Below are positions 39,640 through 49,076 of a stretch of DNA of 64,000 bases, one piece after another. Below the pieces are notes generated by a model. That model was not told the DNA's origin, made no database searches, and saw nothing but the letters and a program-made list of their open reading frames with translations. The position numbers and the translations under genes are program-made. Positions within the stretch are counted from its first letter, which is position 1; each line of letters starts with the position of its first letter. Source of the stretch: Amycolatopsis echigonensis (GTDB taxonomy: Bacteria > Actinomycetota > Actinomycetes > Mycobacteriales > Pseudonocardiaceae); the NCBI RefSeq assembly GCF_014174495.1, contig NZ_JACJHR010000008.1:62001-126000 (forward strand), in the 5' to 3' direction.

Positions 39640-42263
39640 CGTCCACCGTTGAAAAACAACCTCAGTCGCGAGGGGGAGCGCCCGCTGAAAACAGCGAGAG
39701 CGGTCCGCGGCTGACTCACCGCCAAATCGTCACGATCATCAGCGGCCTGATGTGCGGCATGTTCCTCGCCGCGCTCGACCAGACGATCGTGGGAACCTCG
39801 ATCGTCCGGATCGCCAACGACCTGCACGGCTTCGACCTGCAGGCGTGGGCGACCACGGCGTACCTGATCACGTCGACGATCGCCACGCCGATCTACGGCA
39901 AGCTGTCCGACATCTACGGCCGCAAGCCGTTCTACCTCGCCGCGATCGCGATCTTCGTCGTCGGTTCAGCGGCCGCGTCGGCCTCGACGTCGATGTACGA
40001 ACTGGCCGCGTTCCGCGCGGTGCAGGGTCTCGGCGCCGGCGGTCTGATGTCGCTGGCCATGACGATCATCGGCGACGTGGTCCCGCCGCGGGAACGCGCG
40101 CGGTACCAGGGTTACTTCCTCGCTGTGTTCGGCACTTCGACCGTGCTCGGCCCGGTGCTCGGCGGCTTCTTCGCCGGCTTCGACACCCTCGGCGGCCTGC
40201 ACGGCTGGCGCTGGGTCTTCCTGATCAACGTGCCGATCGGCGTCATCGCGCTGTTCGTCGTCGCGAAGGTGCTGAACGTCCCGCACAACCGCCACGACCA
40301 CAAGATCGACTGGTGGGGCGCGCTCACCATGGTCATCGCCGTGGTGCCGTTCCTGATCGTCGCCGAACAGGGCCAGAAGTGGGGCTGGGGCGACACGAAG
40401 TCGATCTGGATGTACGGCATCGGCGGCGTCGGCGTGGTGCTGTTCATCGTCGTCGAAAAACTCATGAAGGACGCCGCGCTCATCCCGTTGCGGCTGTTCA
40501 AGAACTCGACCTTCACCGTCGCCATCATCGGCGGCGTGATCGTCGGTGTGGCGATGTTCGGCGCGATCACGATGATCCCGCAGTACCTGCAGGTCGTGCA
40601 GGGCTACACGCCGACCCAGTCGGGCCTGCTGATGCTGCCGCTGATGGTCGGCATCATGTCCGCGTCGATCATCTCCGGCCGGATCACGTCGAAGACCGGG
40701 CGCTACAAGATCTTCCCGGTCATCGGCACCCTGCTGATCGCGGCGGGCGCGTTCTTCTTCGCCCAGGTCAAGTACGACACCCCGATCTGGCACCCGCTGG
40801 TCGCCGCGCTGATCATCGGCCTCGGCCTCGGCCAGTGCATGCAGACGCTGATCATCGCGGTGCAGAACGCGGGCCCGCGCAAGGACATGGGCGTGTCGAC
40901 CGCGTCGGCCACGTTCTTCCGCCAGATCGGCGGTACCGCCGGTGTCGCGGTGTTCCTGACGATTCTGTTCAACGTGCTGCCGGACAACATCACCAAGGCG
41001 TTCGGCGGGCACCTGCCCCCTGGCGCGGGCAGCAAGATCGGCGACGTGTCCAGCAACACCAGCGTCATCCAGACGCTGCCGGAAGCGGTGCGCACGCCGA
41101 TCCTGATCGGCTTCACCGAGTCCATCACCACGGTCTTCTACGTCGCGGGCGGCGTCGCGCTGCTGGCCACGCTGGTGCTGCTGTTCATGAAGGAGATCCC
41201 GCTGGCGGGCATGAACCCGGCGGCGGCCGCGGTCGAAGGCGGCGAGGCGCTGCTGGAAGGCCTGGACGAGCCCGCCCCGGCCGCGGACGACACCGCGGAG
41301 CTGAAGACCGCGGGTTCGCTGTTCGAGGAAGGACCGAAGGAGCCAGTGCTCGTCGGAGCAGGAGGGAAGCACGCGTTGACCAACGGCCACGGCGATGCAC
41401 AGGCGGTGGCTGGCGCCCGGCCGATGCCGATCACCAACTCGGTGGCCGACGCCGAATTCGGCACGACCGCCGGCTCGGGCGGCGTCCCGGTCACCGGCCA
41501 CGTGCGCCGTCAGGACGGCAGCCACGTGAGCGCGGCCGCGCTGACCCTGATCGACCAGCAGGGCCGTCAGGTGGCGCGGGCGACCGGCAACGGCGACGGC
41601 AGCTACTCGATCCCGACCCAGGGTCCGGGAACGTACGTGCTGATCGTGTCCGCTCCGGGGCACCAGCCGCAGGCCTCCAGCGTGGTGGTCGGCGGGCACC
41701 CGGCGAACCTGGACGTGACGCTCACCGGCTCCGGCGAGCTGACCGGCGTGGTCCGTTCGATCGGCACCGCGACCCCGCTGGCGAACGCGACGGTCACGCT
41801 GACCGACTCGCGCGGCGAGGTCAACGGCGCGTTCATCACCGCCGAGGACGGCGTCTACACCTTCAGCGGCGTCGGCGCCGGGCAGTACACGCTGGTCGCG
41901 AGCGGCCCGCACTACCGCCCGGTCGCGGTCACGCTGACGGTGCCGGACAGCGGCGTGCTGCGCCACGACGTCGAACTCGCCGGCGCGGTGCTGCTCCAGG
42001 GCGTCGCGCGCACCGAGGGCGACCGGATCGTGCCGGACGCGCGGATCACCGTGCTCGACGCGAACGGCAACGTCGCGGCGGTGGCCCGCACCGACAGCGA
42101 GGGCCGGTACGTGGTCAGCGACCTGCCGATCGGCTCCTACACGGTCGTGGCGAGCGGCTACCCGCCCGCCACCAGCCAGGTGACGCTGAACGACGGCGAA
42201 GCCCAGCACGACGTGCGGCTGGGCTACGACCAGGCGCTCGACGAGCTGGTCGATCGCGCATGA
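39636..42263 (+). CDS. DHA2 MFS transporter with three C-terminal carboxypeptidase-regulatory-like domains
   Basis: An 875-residue fusion. Residues 25-560 are a 14-helix DHA2 transporter: FLAALDQTIVGTSIVRIAND (motif D1), GKLSDIYGRKPFYLAA (motif A) and GTSTVLGPVLGGFFAGFDTL (motif C). After a linker, three repeats of about 83 residues begin at 617 (VPVTGHVRRQDG), 700 (GELTGVVRSIG) and 784 (AVLLQGVARTEG). Each has G-x-Y and A-S/G-x-Y/H-x-P elements of the carboxypeptidase regulatory (transthyretin-like) fold. With 14 helices the repeats should face the cytosol, which is odd for this domain. The next gene starts with a fourth copy. Substrate unknown. Confidence 0.88.
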   Translation: MTSTVEKQPQSRGGAPAENSESGPRLTHRQIVTIISGLMCGMFLAALDQTIVGTSIVRIANDLHGFDLQAWATTAYLITSTIATPIYGKLSDIYGRKPFYLAAIAIFVVGSAAASASTSMYELAAFRAVQGLGAGGLMSLAMTIIGDVVPPRERARYQGYFLAVFGTSTVLGPVLGGFFAGFDTLGGLHGWRWVFLINVPIGVIALFVVAKVLNVPHNRHDHKIDWWGALTMVIAVVPFLIVAEQGQKWGWGDTKSIWMYGIGGVGVVLFIVVEKLMKDAALIPLRLFKNSTFTVAIIGGVIVGVAMFGAITMIPQYLQVVQGYTPTQSGLLMLPLMVGIMSASIISGRITSKTGRYKIFPVIGTLLIAAGAFFFAQVKYDTPIWHPLVAALIIGLGLGQCMQTLIIAVQNAGPRKDMGVSTASATFFRQIGGTAGVAVFLTILFNVLPDNITKAFGGHLPPGAGSKIGDVSSNTSVIQTLPEAVRTPILIGFTESITTVFYVAGGVALLATLVLLFMKEIPLAGMNPAAAAVEGGEALLEGLDEPAPAADDTAELKTAGSLFEEGPKEPVLVGAGGKHALTNGHGDAQAVAGARPMPITNSVADAEFGTTAGSGGVPVTGHVRRQDGSHVSAAALTLIDQQGRQVARATGNGDGSYSIPTQGPGTYVLIVSAPGHQPQASSVVVGGHPANLDVTLTGSGELTGVVRSIGTATPLANATVTLTDSRGEVNGAFITAEDGVYTFSGVGAGQYTLVASGPHYRPVAVTLTVPDSGVLRHDVELAGAVLLQGVARTEGDRIVPDARITVLDANGNVAAVARTDSEGRYVVSDLPIGSYTVVASGYPPATSQVTLNDGEAQHDVRLGYDQALDELVDRA

Positions 42264-43084
42264 GCGGGGGCCTGCGCGCACAGCTGCGCTCGAACGGCGG
42301 GTGGCCGGTCGAGAACGCGGTGCTCACAGTCACCGACTTGAACGGTCGCCAGGTCGCGCGGCAGGTCACGGACGCGAAGGGGGCAGTGGTCACTGACCCG
42401 CTGCCCCCGGGCGTCTACACCGCCGTGATCACCGCGCCGGGGTACACGCCGCTGGCCCGTACGGTGCAGATCGGCTCCGACGGGGCCGGGCTGCTCGGCG
42501 ACATCGCGCTCGTGCCGGTTTCCGGCGCGGTCGAGCTGCCGCCCGAGGGGCCGTGGACGATCGACCCGATGCACTCGTCGGTGGTCGCCACCGCGCGGCA
42601 CATGGGCATCGCGAGCATCAAGGTGCGGTTCCCGGACGTGGCCGGGCGGATCGAGGTCGCCCGGCCGGTCGAGCGGTCGACGGTGCGCGCCGAGATCAAG
42701 GCGGGCAGCATCGAAAGCGGCATCAAGATGCGGGACGACCACCTGCGTTCGGCCGAATTCCTCGACGTCGACGCGTATCCGCTCATCACGTTCGAGAGCA
42801 CCGGGCTTTCCCAGCTGGGCACGGATAATTGGGCGCTGCGCGGCGTGCTCACGCTGCACGGCGAACGCCGCGATGTCACGCTGGACCTGCGCTACACCGG
42901 GCACGGTCCGGACCCGTGGGGCGGCGTCCGTGCCGCGTTCCACGCCGAAACGCAATTGCACCGCAACGATTTCGCGATCAACTACAGCGCGATGGTGCGG
43001 GCAGGCGTGGCCGCGATCGGCACGACCGTCAAGGTCGAGCTGGACATCGAGGCGGTGCAGGGCGAGTCCCTGCCGCAGTTCTAG
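42260..43084 (+). CDS. YceI-family protein with N-terminal carboxypeptidase-regulatory-like domain
   Basis: A 274-residue protein. Residues 1-90 repeat the transporter-tail module (SNGGWPVENAVLTVTDLNGR, VYTAVITAPGYTPLARTVQI). Residues 95-274 are a YceI lipocalin-like barrel: WTIDPMHSSVVATARHMGIA, EIKAGSIESGIKMRDDHLRS, ITFESTGLS and NDFAINYSAMVRAGVAAIG. YceI binds long isoprenoid chains in other bacteria. There is no signal peptide, so it should stay in the cytosol. ATGA overlap with the transporter gene means coupled translation. The pair may hand over or sense a lipophilic substrate. Confidence 0.88.
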   Translation: MSGGLRAQLRSNGGWPVENAVLTVTDLNGRQVARQVTDAKGAVVTDPLPPGVYTAVITAPGYTPLARTVQIGSDGAGLLGDIALVPVSGAVELPPEGPWTIDPMHSSVVATARHMGIASIKVRFPDVAGRIEVARPVERSTVRAEIKAGSIESGIKMRDDHLRSAEFLDVDAYPLITFESTGLSQLGTDNWALRGVLTLHGERRDVTLDLRYTGHGPDPWGGVRAAFHAETQLHRNDFAINYSAMVRAGVAAIGTTVKVELDIEAVQGESLPQF

Positions 43085-43097
43085 AGAACGACCGCGA

Positions 43098-43129
43098 CAG
43101 GCCGCCCGGGAACTGTTCCGGGCGGCCTG
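43098..43129 (+). terminator. Terminator after the MarR-MFS-YceI operon
   Basis: Perfect 12-base arms CAGGCCGCCCGG and CCGGGCGGCCTG with an 8-nt loop are followed by TTCGTT. Confidence 0.8.
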
Positions 43130-43237
43130 TTCGTTGCCTGGGCGAAAAGGGTGAACAGTCTGGTTACCCCAGGAATACCCAAAGTCACCGTATGCGGAGG
43201 ATTCGATGGTTGCGTACTGCAGCCGGTCCCAGCCACG

Positions 43238-43243
43238 TAGGCT
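43238..43243 (+). promoter_or_regulatory. Leaderless -10 element of the second DedA gene
   Basis: TAGGCT is six bases before GTG 43250, with no ribosome-binding site in between. Confidence 0.4.
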
Positions 43244-43249
43244 CTTCGC

Positions 43250-43927
43250 GTGAACCTCGACGCCGCCCAGCCCGCGCACGCCGCGGGAATCGGCCTGAGC
43301 TGGCTGGACACCGCCGGCCCGGTGCTCGTCTGGGTCATCGTGCTGTCGTTCGTGCTCATCGAATGCGCGCTGATCATCGGGCTCTTCCTGCCAGGCGATT
43401 CCCTGCTGTTCGGCGCGGGCGTGGTGCTCGCCCAGCACGGCTCGGACCTCAACGCGTGGCTGCTGTCCGCGGCCGCGCTGCTCACCGCCGTGGTCGGCAA
43501 CCAGATCGGCTACTACATCGGCCGCGGCGCGGGCACCACGCTGATCGCCCGGCGCGGCGGGCGGATGCTCAACCGGGACAACCTCGAACGCGCTCAAGCC
43601 TTCCTGGACCGCAAGGGATTCTTCGCGATCGTCGCGGCGCGGTGGATCCCGTGGATCCGCACGCTGGCGCCGCTCATCGCCGGCGCCGCACGGATGGACG
43701 CGCGGCGGTTCCTGCTGGCCACCACGGTCGGCGGGCTGCTGTGGGTGCCGACGCTGGTGCTGCTCGGCTACTACGGAGCCGGCCTGCTCGACGCCATCCC
43801 CTGGGTGAAGACCGCGGCACTGTGGGTGAGCATCGCGTTCTTCGTGTTCGGCACCGCGTACGGCGTGCTGCGCTACCGCCAGGAAATGCGGCGTCCGGTC
43901 GAAGAACCCGACGACGCGCACGCCTGA
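43250..43927 (+). CDS. DedA-family membrane protein, second copy
   Basis: A 225-residue membrane protein of the DedA type: ALIIGLFLPGDSLLFGAGVV near the N-terminus, GNQIGYYIGRGAGTTL, and AARWIPWIRTLAPLIAGAAR with the conserved R-x-x-P-x-x-R. It differs clearly from the DedA at 32310, so the two are distant paralogues. It likely helps lipid carrier recycling or membrane homeostasis. Its stop lies four bases from the convergent VOC stop. Confidence 0.9.
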   Translation: MNLDAAQPAHAAGIGLSWLDTAGPVLVWVIVLSFVLIECALIIGLFLPGDSLLFGAGVVLAQHGSDLNAWLLSAAALLTAVVGNQIGYYIGRGAGTTLIARRGGRMLNRDNLERAQAFLDRKGFFAIVAARWIPWIRTLAPLIAGAARMDARRFLLATTVGGLLWVPTLVLLGYYGAGLLDAIPWVKTAALWVSIAFFVFGTAYGVLRYRQEMRRPVEEPDDAHA

Positions 43928-43931
43928 GTTC

Positions 43932-44342
43932 TCACGCCGGGTCGGACCAGACTTCCAGCTGGATGCCGTCCGGATCGCGGAACACGATCACCGCGGAACC
44001 CTCGAAGGTCTGCGACTCCGTCGCGGGCAGGTAGGACACGCCGTACTCCCGCAGGCGGTCCTCCCATTCGGCGACCTCGGCGCGCGACGACACCGAGAAC
44101 GCGACGTGGTCCAGACCAGTGCGGCGTTCGTCGAAAGCGGGACGTTCGGTGTCCGGATGCTGGACCAGCACCACGGAGAATCCGTCTCCCGCCGAACGCA
44201 GAACTACTTTGCGCACCCCGGTTTCCGGGTCTTCGCGCCGATGGCTTTCCTCGAGGTCGAGCACCCGGACGTACCAGGGAACACTTCGGTCCACATCGGT
44301 CACGGTGAGCGCCAGATGGTGCACAGACGTGAGCTTGGGCAT
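43932..44342 (-). CDS. VOC-family (glyoxalase-like) protein
   Basis: A 136-residue protein made of two beta-alpha-beta-beta-beta modules. HHLALTVTDVDRSVPWYVRV gives the first metal His, GLDHVAFSV the second, and FRDPDGIQLEVWSDPA the last Glu. The fold is that of glyoxalase/bleomycin-resistance proteins and dioxygenases, so it binds a metal and a small molecule. Specific role unknown. It is separated from the sugar operon by 132 bases and is probably independent. Confidence 0.85.
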   Translation of the reverse strand: MPKLTSVHHLALTVTDVDRSVPWYVRVLDLEESHRREDPETGVRKVVLRSAGDGFSVVLVQHPDTERPAFDERRTGLDHVAFSVSSRAEVAEWEDRLREYGVSYLPATESQTFEGSAVIVFRDPDGIQLEVWSDPA

Positions 44343-44474
44343 GACTTTCGCGGCCGTCCTTTCAACCCCTCGCCCCAGACTCGCATACCGGGCTGACCGC
44401 TACGGGCGAGTTGACCGAGTTCCGGGGTCAATCGTGATCTGCCCGTCGCCGGGCGTCTCACTGTCCGAGATGGA

Positions 44475-45218
44475 TCAGCGGCCGCCGCCGACTTCCAGCA
44501 CCGCGCCGACGGTGAAGGACGCCTCCGGGGACAACATCCAGAGCACGGCCGCGGCGATCTCTTCCGGCTGGCCGGCGCGCTTGAGCGGGATGGCGGCGCT
44601 GAGCCGGTCGAGCCGGTCCGGCATCCCCGCCGCGGCGTGCAAACCGGTCTCGACCAGGCCGGGGGACACGACGTTGACCCGGATTCCCTCGTCGGCGACC
44701 TCCCGCGCGAGGCCGAGGCTGAGCGTGTTGACCGCCGCTTTGGACGCCGCGTAGTGCACCCATTCGCCCGACGACCCGTTCCGCGACGCCGTGGACGAGA
44801 CGTTCACGATCGCTCCACCAGGACCGCCGTAGCGCGTCGACAGCCGCCGCACCGCCTCGCGGCAGGACAGGAAAACGCCGGTGACGTTGATGTCCAGCAC
44901 GCGACGCACGGTCTCGACGCTCTGCTCGTCGAGCCTGCCGGGCGTGTTGCCGGTGATGCCCGCGTTGTTCACCAGACCGTCGAGCGGGCCCAGCTCGGCC
45001 GCCGCCGAAAAAAGGCCGCTGACCTGCTGTTCGTCAGACACATCGGCGCGGTGCGCAAGCGCTTGCGCACCGTGCGAACGCACCCTTTCGGCGACCTCCT
45101 CAGCCGGGGCCGGGTCGCCGGAGTAGTTCACCACGACGTCGTAACCGCGAGTCGCGGCCAGTTCGCAGATCGCCGCGCCGATGCCCCGGCTGCCGCCGGT
45201 GACGACCAAAACCCCCAC
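44475..45218 (-). CDS. SDR oxidoreductase, last gene of the sugar operon
   Basis: A 247-residue classical SDR: VVTGGSRGIGAAICELAATR (cofactor loop), GLVNNAGITGNTPG, catalytic VNVSSTASRNGSSGEWVHYA and YAASKAAVNTL, and the usual PGLVETGLH and GAVLEVGGGR ends. In this operon it could act as a sugar or polyol dehydrogenase, but family motifs do not show the substrate. GTG start with GGAG seven bases upstream, 15 bases after the previous gene. A LacI-like palindrome lies inside its coding sequence at 45049-45072. Confidence 0.9.
   Translation of the reverse strand: MGVLVVTGGSRGIGAAICELAATRGYDVVVNYSGDPAPAEEVAERVRSHGAQALAHRADVSDEQQVSGLFSAAAELGPLDGLVNNAGITGNTPGRLDEQSVETVRRVLDINVTGVFLSCREAVRRLSTRYGGPGGAIVNVSSTASRNGSSGEWVHYAASKAAVNTLSLGLAREVADEGIRVNVVSPGLVETGLHAAAGMPDRLDRLSAAIPLKRAGQPEEIAAAVLWMLSPEASFTVGAVLEVGGGR
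45049..45072. promoter_or_regulatory. Intragenic LacI-type operator in the SDR gene
   Basis: A perfect 24-base palindrome is centred at 45060/45061 with core GCAAGCGCTTGC. The same core, with one or two changes, makes up the double operator at 50162-50185 upstream of this operon. It lies about 150 bases into the last gene. Confidence 0.5.
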
Positions 45219-45233
45219 AGGTCACTCCTCACC

Positions 45234-45755
45234 TCAGCCTGGTTTGAGCGGTTCGACGAACTGGGCGTCGAGCCAGCGCATCTGCGCCATCCACATCCAC
45301 CACGTCGCGTCGTCCGGACAGTGCTGCCCGTCGACCGCTTCGCCTCGCAGCCACGCTCCCAGCAGCGCGGTGATCGCCGTGCACACGTCGAGCAGCGCGC
45401 GGCCCCACCACCATTGGTGCATCGGCGTGTGCAGTTCGAGGACCCCTCCGTACTCCGGCAGCACCGACAACGCCCAGTCCAGCCGGGTACGGACGTCCGC
45501 GAGCACCTCCGGCTCGCGCTGCGGTTCGCTGGTGGTTTCGCGCATCCGCTCCACCAGCAGCGCCAGCCTCGGGTCCGTGACGGGTGCCGCGGGCTCGGAC
45601 AGCCGTCGGTCGACCAGCGCCCGCAGCCCGTTCAGATGCGTGCGCACAAGCGGGACGTACGGCGGATACAGCACGGCGATCCGGGCGTCGCCGGCCCGGT
45701 CCCAGGTGACCGCGCCGGCGTAGGGGTCCGTCGTCGCCGGGTCGTCGAACATCAC
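45234..45755 (-). CDS. Hypothetical protein in the sugar operon
   Basis: A 173-residue cytosolic protein with no recognised family. It is rich in Trp and Arg, with a cluster HTPMHQWWWGRALLDVCTAI and a second, DDATWWMWMAQMRWLD. No signal peptide is present. It begins four bases after the kinase stop, so it belongs to the sugar operon and may assist its pathway. Confidence 0.65.
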   Translation of the reverse strand: MMFDDPATTDPYAGAVTWDRAGDARIAVLYPPYVPLVRTHLNGLRALVDRRLSEPAAPVTDPRLALLVERMRETTSEPQREPEVLADVRTRLDWALSVLPEYGGVLELHTPMHQWWWGRALLDVCTAITALLGAWLRGEAVDGQHCPDDATWWMWMAQMRWLDAQFVEPLKPG

Positions 45756-45759
45756 CTGG

Positions 45760-46391
<632 letters not shown>

Positions 46392-46395
<4 letters not shown>

Positions 46396-47264
46396 CGCAC
46401 TCCCTCTTCTCTGCTCTTCGCCAGCTTCCCGACCGGCGTGGTCCACGAACGCGGGCCGACGTGCCGGACACGTTCCGCGGCTACCGCGTTCGCGTATCCG
46501 ATCCAGTCGGGGACCGCGCCTTCCCTCGTCGCCACGGCGTACGCGAGCGCACCGTGCCACACGTCTCCGGCCCCCAGGGTGTCCCGCGCTTCGATGAGCG
46601 GCACGGGGACCTGCCCAGAGTCTTCCGTAGTGCTCCAGGCGACCGGCTCCGGGCCTGCCGTCGTGATCGTCACTGACACTCCGCGTTCGGCCAAACTCGG
46701 TGCGGGAGCACGGAACCGCGCTGAACAGGCCGCCACGTGAACCAGTGGCAGCAACTGGTCCAGTACCGGTTTCCAGCTGCCCGCGTCGAGGATTACCGGC
46801 ACCTCGCGGGTGCGGGCTTCCTGGGCGACAGCAAGCGCTAGCTCGGGATGGTGCCCGTCGACGAGGACGGCGTCCACGCGCTCGAAAATCGGGGCGAGGT
46901 CAGGCAGTTCGAGCGGCTTGTCGGCGGCGGCGTTGCGGGAGACGACGGTGCGTTCGCCGTCGCCGTCCCGCACCACGACCGCGCTGACCGGCGGTGCCTG
47001 CGTGCGCTCCGGGGCGAGGTCGACCAGGTCGACGCCGCAGGCTTCGAGGTCCGCGCGGGCGAGCGCGGCCAGCGGGTGTGTACCGAGAGCCGTCACGAGG
47101 GTCGCTTCGGCACCGAGCGCCGCGACGGTCACCGCGGCGTTCGTCGCCGGCCCACCGGCCGCGACGTCCACCTGCAGCGACTGCACTTTCTCGCTCGGCT
47201 CCGGGAATTCCGCGACCCGCTGCACGACATCGACGGTGCACAACCCCGCCAGCAGCACTCGCAC
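46392..47264 (-). CDS. PfkB-family carbohydrate kinase
   Basis: A 290-residue ribokinase-fold enzyme. Signature 1 region is VDVAAGGPATNAAVTVAALG, and signature 2 is IEARDTLGAGDVWHGALAYA with the catalytic Asp of D-T-x-G-A-G-D. It phosphorylates a sugar with ATP, probably the one brought in by the ABC transporter encoded just upstream. GTG start one base after the ATPase stop. Fructose, ribose or inositol-type sugars are all possible. Confidence 0.9.
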
Positions 47265-47265
47265 G

Positions 47266-48090
47266 TCAGGTCAACCCGGCGTGCGTGGTGGACGCGACCT
47301 CGACGACTTCACCGCTCTCGTCGAGCTTCAACGCACCGGTCAGCAAGCCGACCACCTGGTTCATGCTGTGCGTCTTCGGCGACACCACGGCGACGCGCTT
47401 GCCGAGCCGGTGCACGTGGATCCGGTCGGCGATTTCGAACACGTGCGGCATGTTGTGGCTGATCAGCACCACCGGCAGGCCGCGGTCGCGGATCCGGCCG
47501 ATCAGCTCCAGCACCTTCGCGGATTCCGCGACGCCCAGCGCGGCCGTCGGCTCGTCCATGATCACCGCTTTGGTGCCGAACGCCGCCGCGCGCGCCACCG
47601 CGACGCCTTGCCGCTGCCCGCCGGACAGCGTTTCCACCAGCTGGGTAATGGATTTGACCTTGATGCCGAGGTCGTCGAGGATCCGCTGCGCCTCGGTGCG
47701 CATGGTCGCGGTGTCGAGCTTGCGCAGCCCGATGCCGAACGGTCCCTTCCGCCGCTTTTCCCGGCCGAGAAACATGTTCGACGCGATGTCCAGCGCCGGC
47801 GCGACCGCCAGATCCTGGTACACCGTCTCGATTCCGTAGTGCCGGGCGTCCAGCGGGGACCGGAAGTGGACCGTCTTGCCGTCCACTTTGATCTCTCCGG
47901 CGTCCGGCACCACCGCACCGGACAACGCCTTGATGAGACTGGACTTTCCGGCTCCGTTGTCGCCGACCACGGCGAGCACTTCGCCGGGGTAGAGGTCGAA
48001 ATCGGCGCCGTCGATGGCGGTGACCCGGCCGTAGCGCTTCACCAGGCCGCGCGCGGAAAGGGTGGGCTGCTGCGAATTCGAGGAAGTCAT
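47266..48090 (-). CDS. Sugar ABC transporter ATP-binding protein (FrcA-like)
   Basis: A 274-residue single ATPase. Walker A is VVGDNGAGKSSLIKAL, the signature is LVETLSGGQRQGVAVARAAA, Walker B is AVIMDEPTAALGVAESAKVL, and the switch His is LISHNMPHVFEIADR. One ATPase domain, not two as in RbsA, fits the FrcA type of fructose and other carbohydrate importers. It overlaps the permease by ATGA. Confidence 0.93.
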   Translation of the reverse strand: MTSSNSQQPTLSARGLVKRYGRVTAIDGADFDLYPGEVLAVVGDNGAGKSSLIKALSGAVVPDAGEIKVDGKTVHFRSPLDARHYGIETVYQDLAVAPALDIASNMFLGREKRRKGPFGIGLRKLDTATMRTEAQRILDDLGIKVKSITQLVETLSGGQRQGVAVARAAAFGTKAVIMDEPTAALGVAESAKVLELIGRIRDRGLPVVLISHNMPHVFEIADRIHVHRLGKRVAVVSPKTHSMNQVVGLLTGALKLDESGEVVEVASTTHAGLT

Positions 48091-49076
48091 GACTGCTGCT
48101 GCCTCCGTGCGATCCGGTCCACGACCACCGCGGCGATCAGCAACGCGCCGGTCGCCAGGTCCTGGTAGTTGCCGTCCACGCCCATCTGCGTCAGACCCGA
48201 GCGCAGCACCGCGACGACCAGCGCGCCGAACAGCGTGCCCAGCACCGAACCGCGTCCGCCGAACAGGCTCGTGCCGCCCAGCACCACCGCGGTGATCGAG
48301 TCGAGGTTGCCGAGCTGGAACTGGTTCGGGTCGGCGTTCGGCGTGCGGCCGAGCGCCTGCCACGCGGCGATGCCGAAGCACAGCCCGGCGACCAGGTAGA
48401 CCGACAGCACGGTGCGGTTGACCTTGATCCCGGACAGCCGCGCGGACTCCGGTGCGTTGCCGACCGCGTAAACGTGCTTGCCCCAAGCGGTTTTCGTCAG
48501 CGCGTACCAGACGGCGAGGAACATCAGCAGCGCGAGCGTCATGCCGTAGGTGATCGGGATGCCGCCGAAGAGGTACCGCTTCGTGCCGAGCCAGGTGAGC
48601 AGCCCCTCGGACACCGGAACCGCCTGGCCGCCCGCGATCAGCTTCGCCACCGCGGTCAGGCCGGTGAACGTGCCGAGCGTGATGATGAAGGCGGGCAGCT
48701 TGATCCGCGTCGCGAGGGTGCCGATGAAGAGTCCGACGACGACGGTCAGCGCGACTCCGGCCAGCAAGGCGAAGAAAACGTTGGTGACCGCGGCCAGTTT
48801 CGCCATCACGAGCGTCGCCACGACCATCGACGACGCGTTGGAAAGGTCGATGCCCGCGATCAGGATGATCAGCGTCTGGCCGAGCGCGAGCGTCCCGACC
48901 ACCAGCGACTGCTGGACCACTGTGGACAGATTGTCCAGGTCGAAAAACGTGTCCGTGGCGAAGGAAAACACCACGACCGCCACGACCAACGCCAGCGCCG
49001 GACCGATCGCCGGGGCCCGCAGGAAGAACTCGCCGAGCGTCTCGCGCTCGCGGTTGGTGACCGTAGCGGTCGTCAT
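48087..49076 (-). CDS. Sugar ABC transporter permease (FrcC/RbsC-like)
   Basis: A 329-residue membrane permease with about ten helices. It has the RbsC-type signatures ALGQTLIILIAGIDLSNASS and LFIGTLATRIKLPAFIITLG, and the EAA-like loop region GKHVYAVGNAPESARLSGIK. It brings a monosaccharide into the cell with the ATPase and lipoprotein of this operon. The start at ATG 49076 overlaps the lipoprotein stop by four bases. Confidence 0.93.
   Translation of the reverse strand: MTTATVTNRERETLGEFFLRAPAIGPALALVVAVVVFSFATDTFFDLDNLSTVVQQSLVVGTLALGQTLIILIAGIDLSNASSMVVATLVMAKLAAVTNVFFALLAGVALTVVVGLFIGTLATRIKLPAFIITLGTFTGLTAVAKLIAGGQAVPVSEGLLTWLGTKRYLFGGIPITYGMTLALLMFLAVWYALTKTAWGKHVYAVGNAPESARLSGIKVNRTVLSVYLVAGLCFGIAAWQALGRTPNADPNQFQLGNLDSITAVVLGGTSLFGGRGSVLGTLFGALVVAVLRSGLTQMGVDGNYQDLATGALLIAAVVVDRIARRQQQS

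Noticed and set aside
39752..43084. 1110-codon frame overlapping the MFS and YceI genes
   Set aside because: The first 800 codons are an out-of-frame, Arg-rich shadow of the transporter. Only the end is real, and it belongs to the YceI gene that starts at 42260.
44107..44118. Third TGGTCCAGACCA palindrome, inside the VOC gene
   Set aside because: It encodes the conserved G-L-D-H-V metal-binding segment of the VOC family, so the match to a DasR site is most likely forced by the protein sequence. It is not near a start codon.
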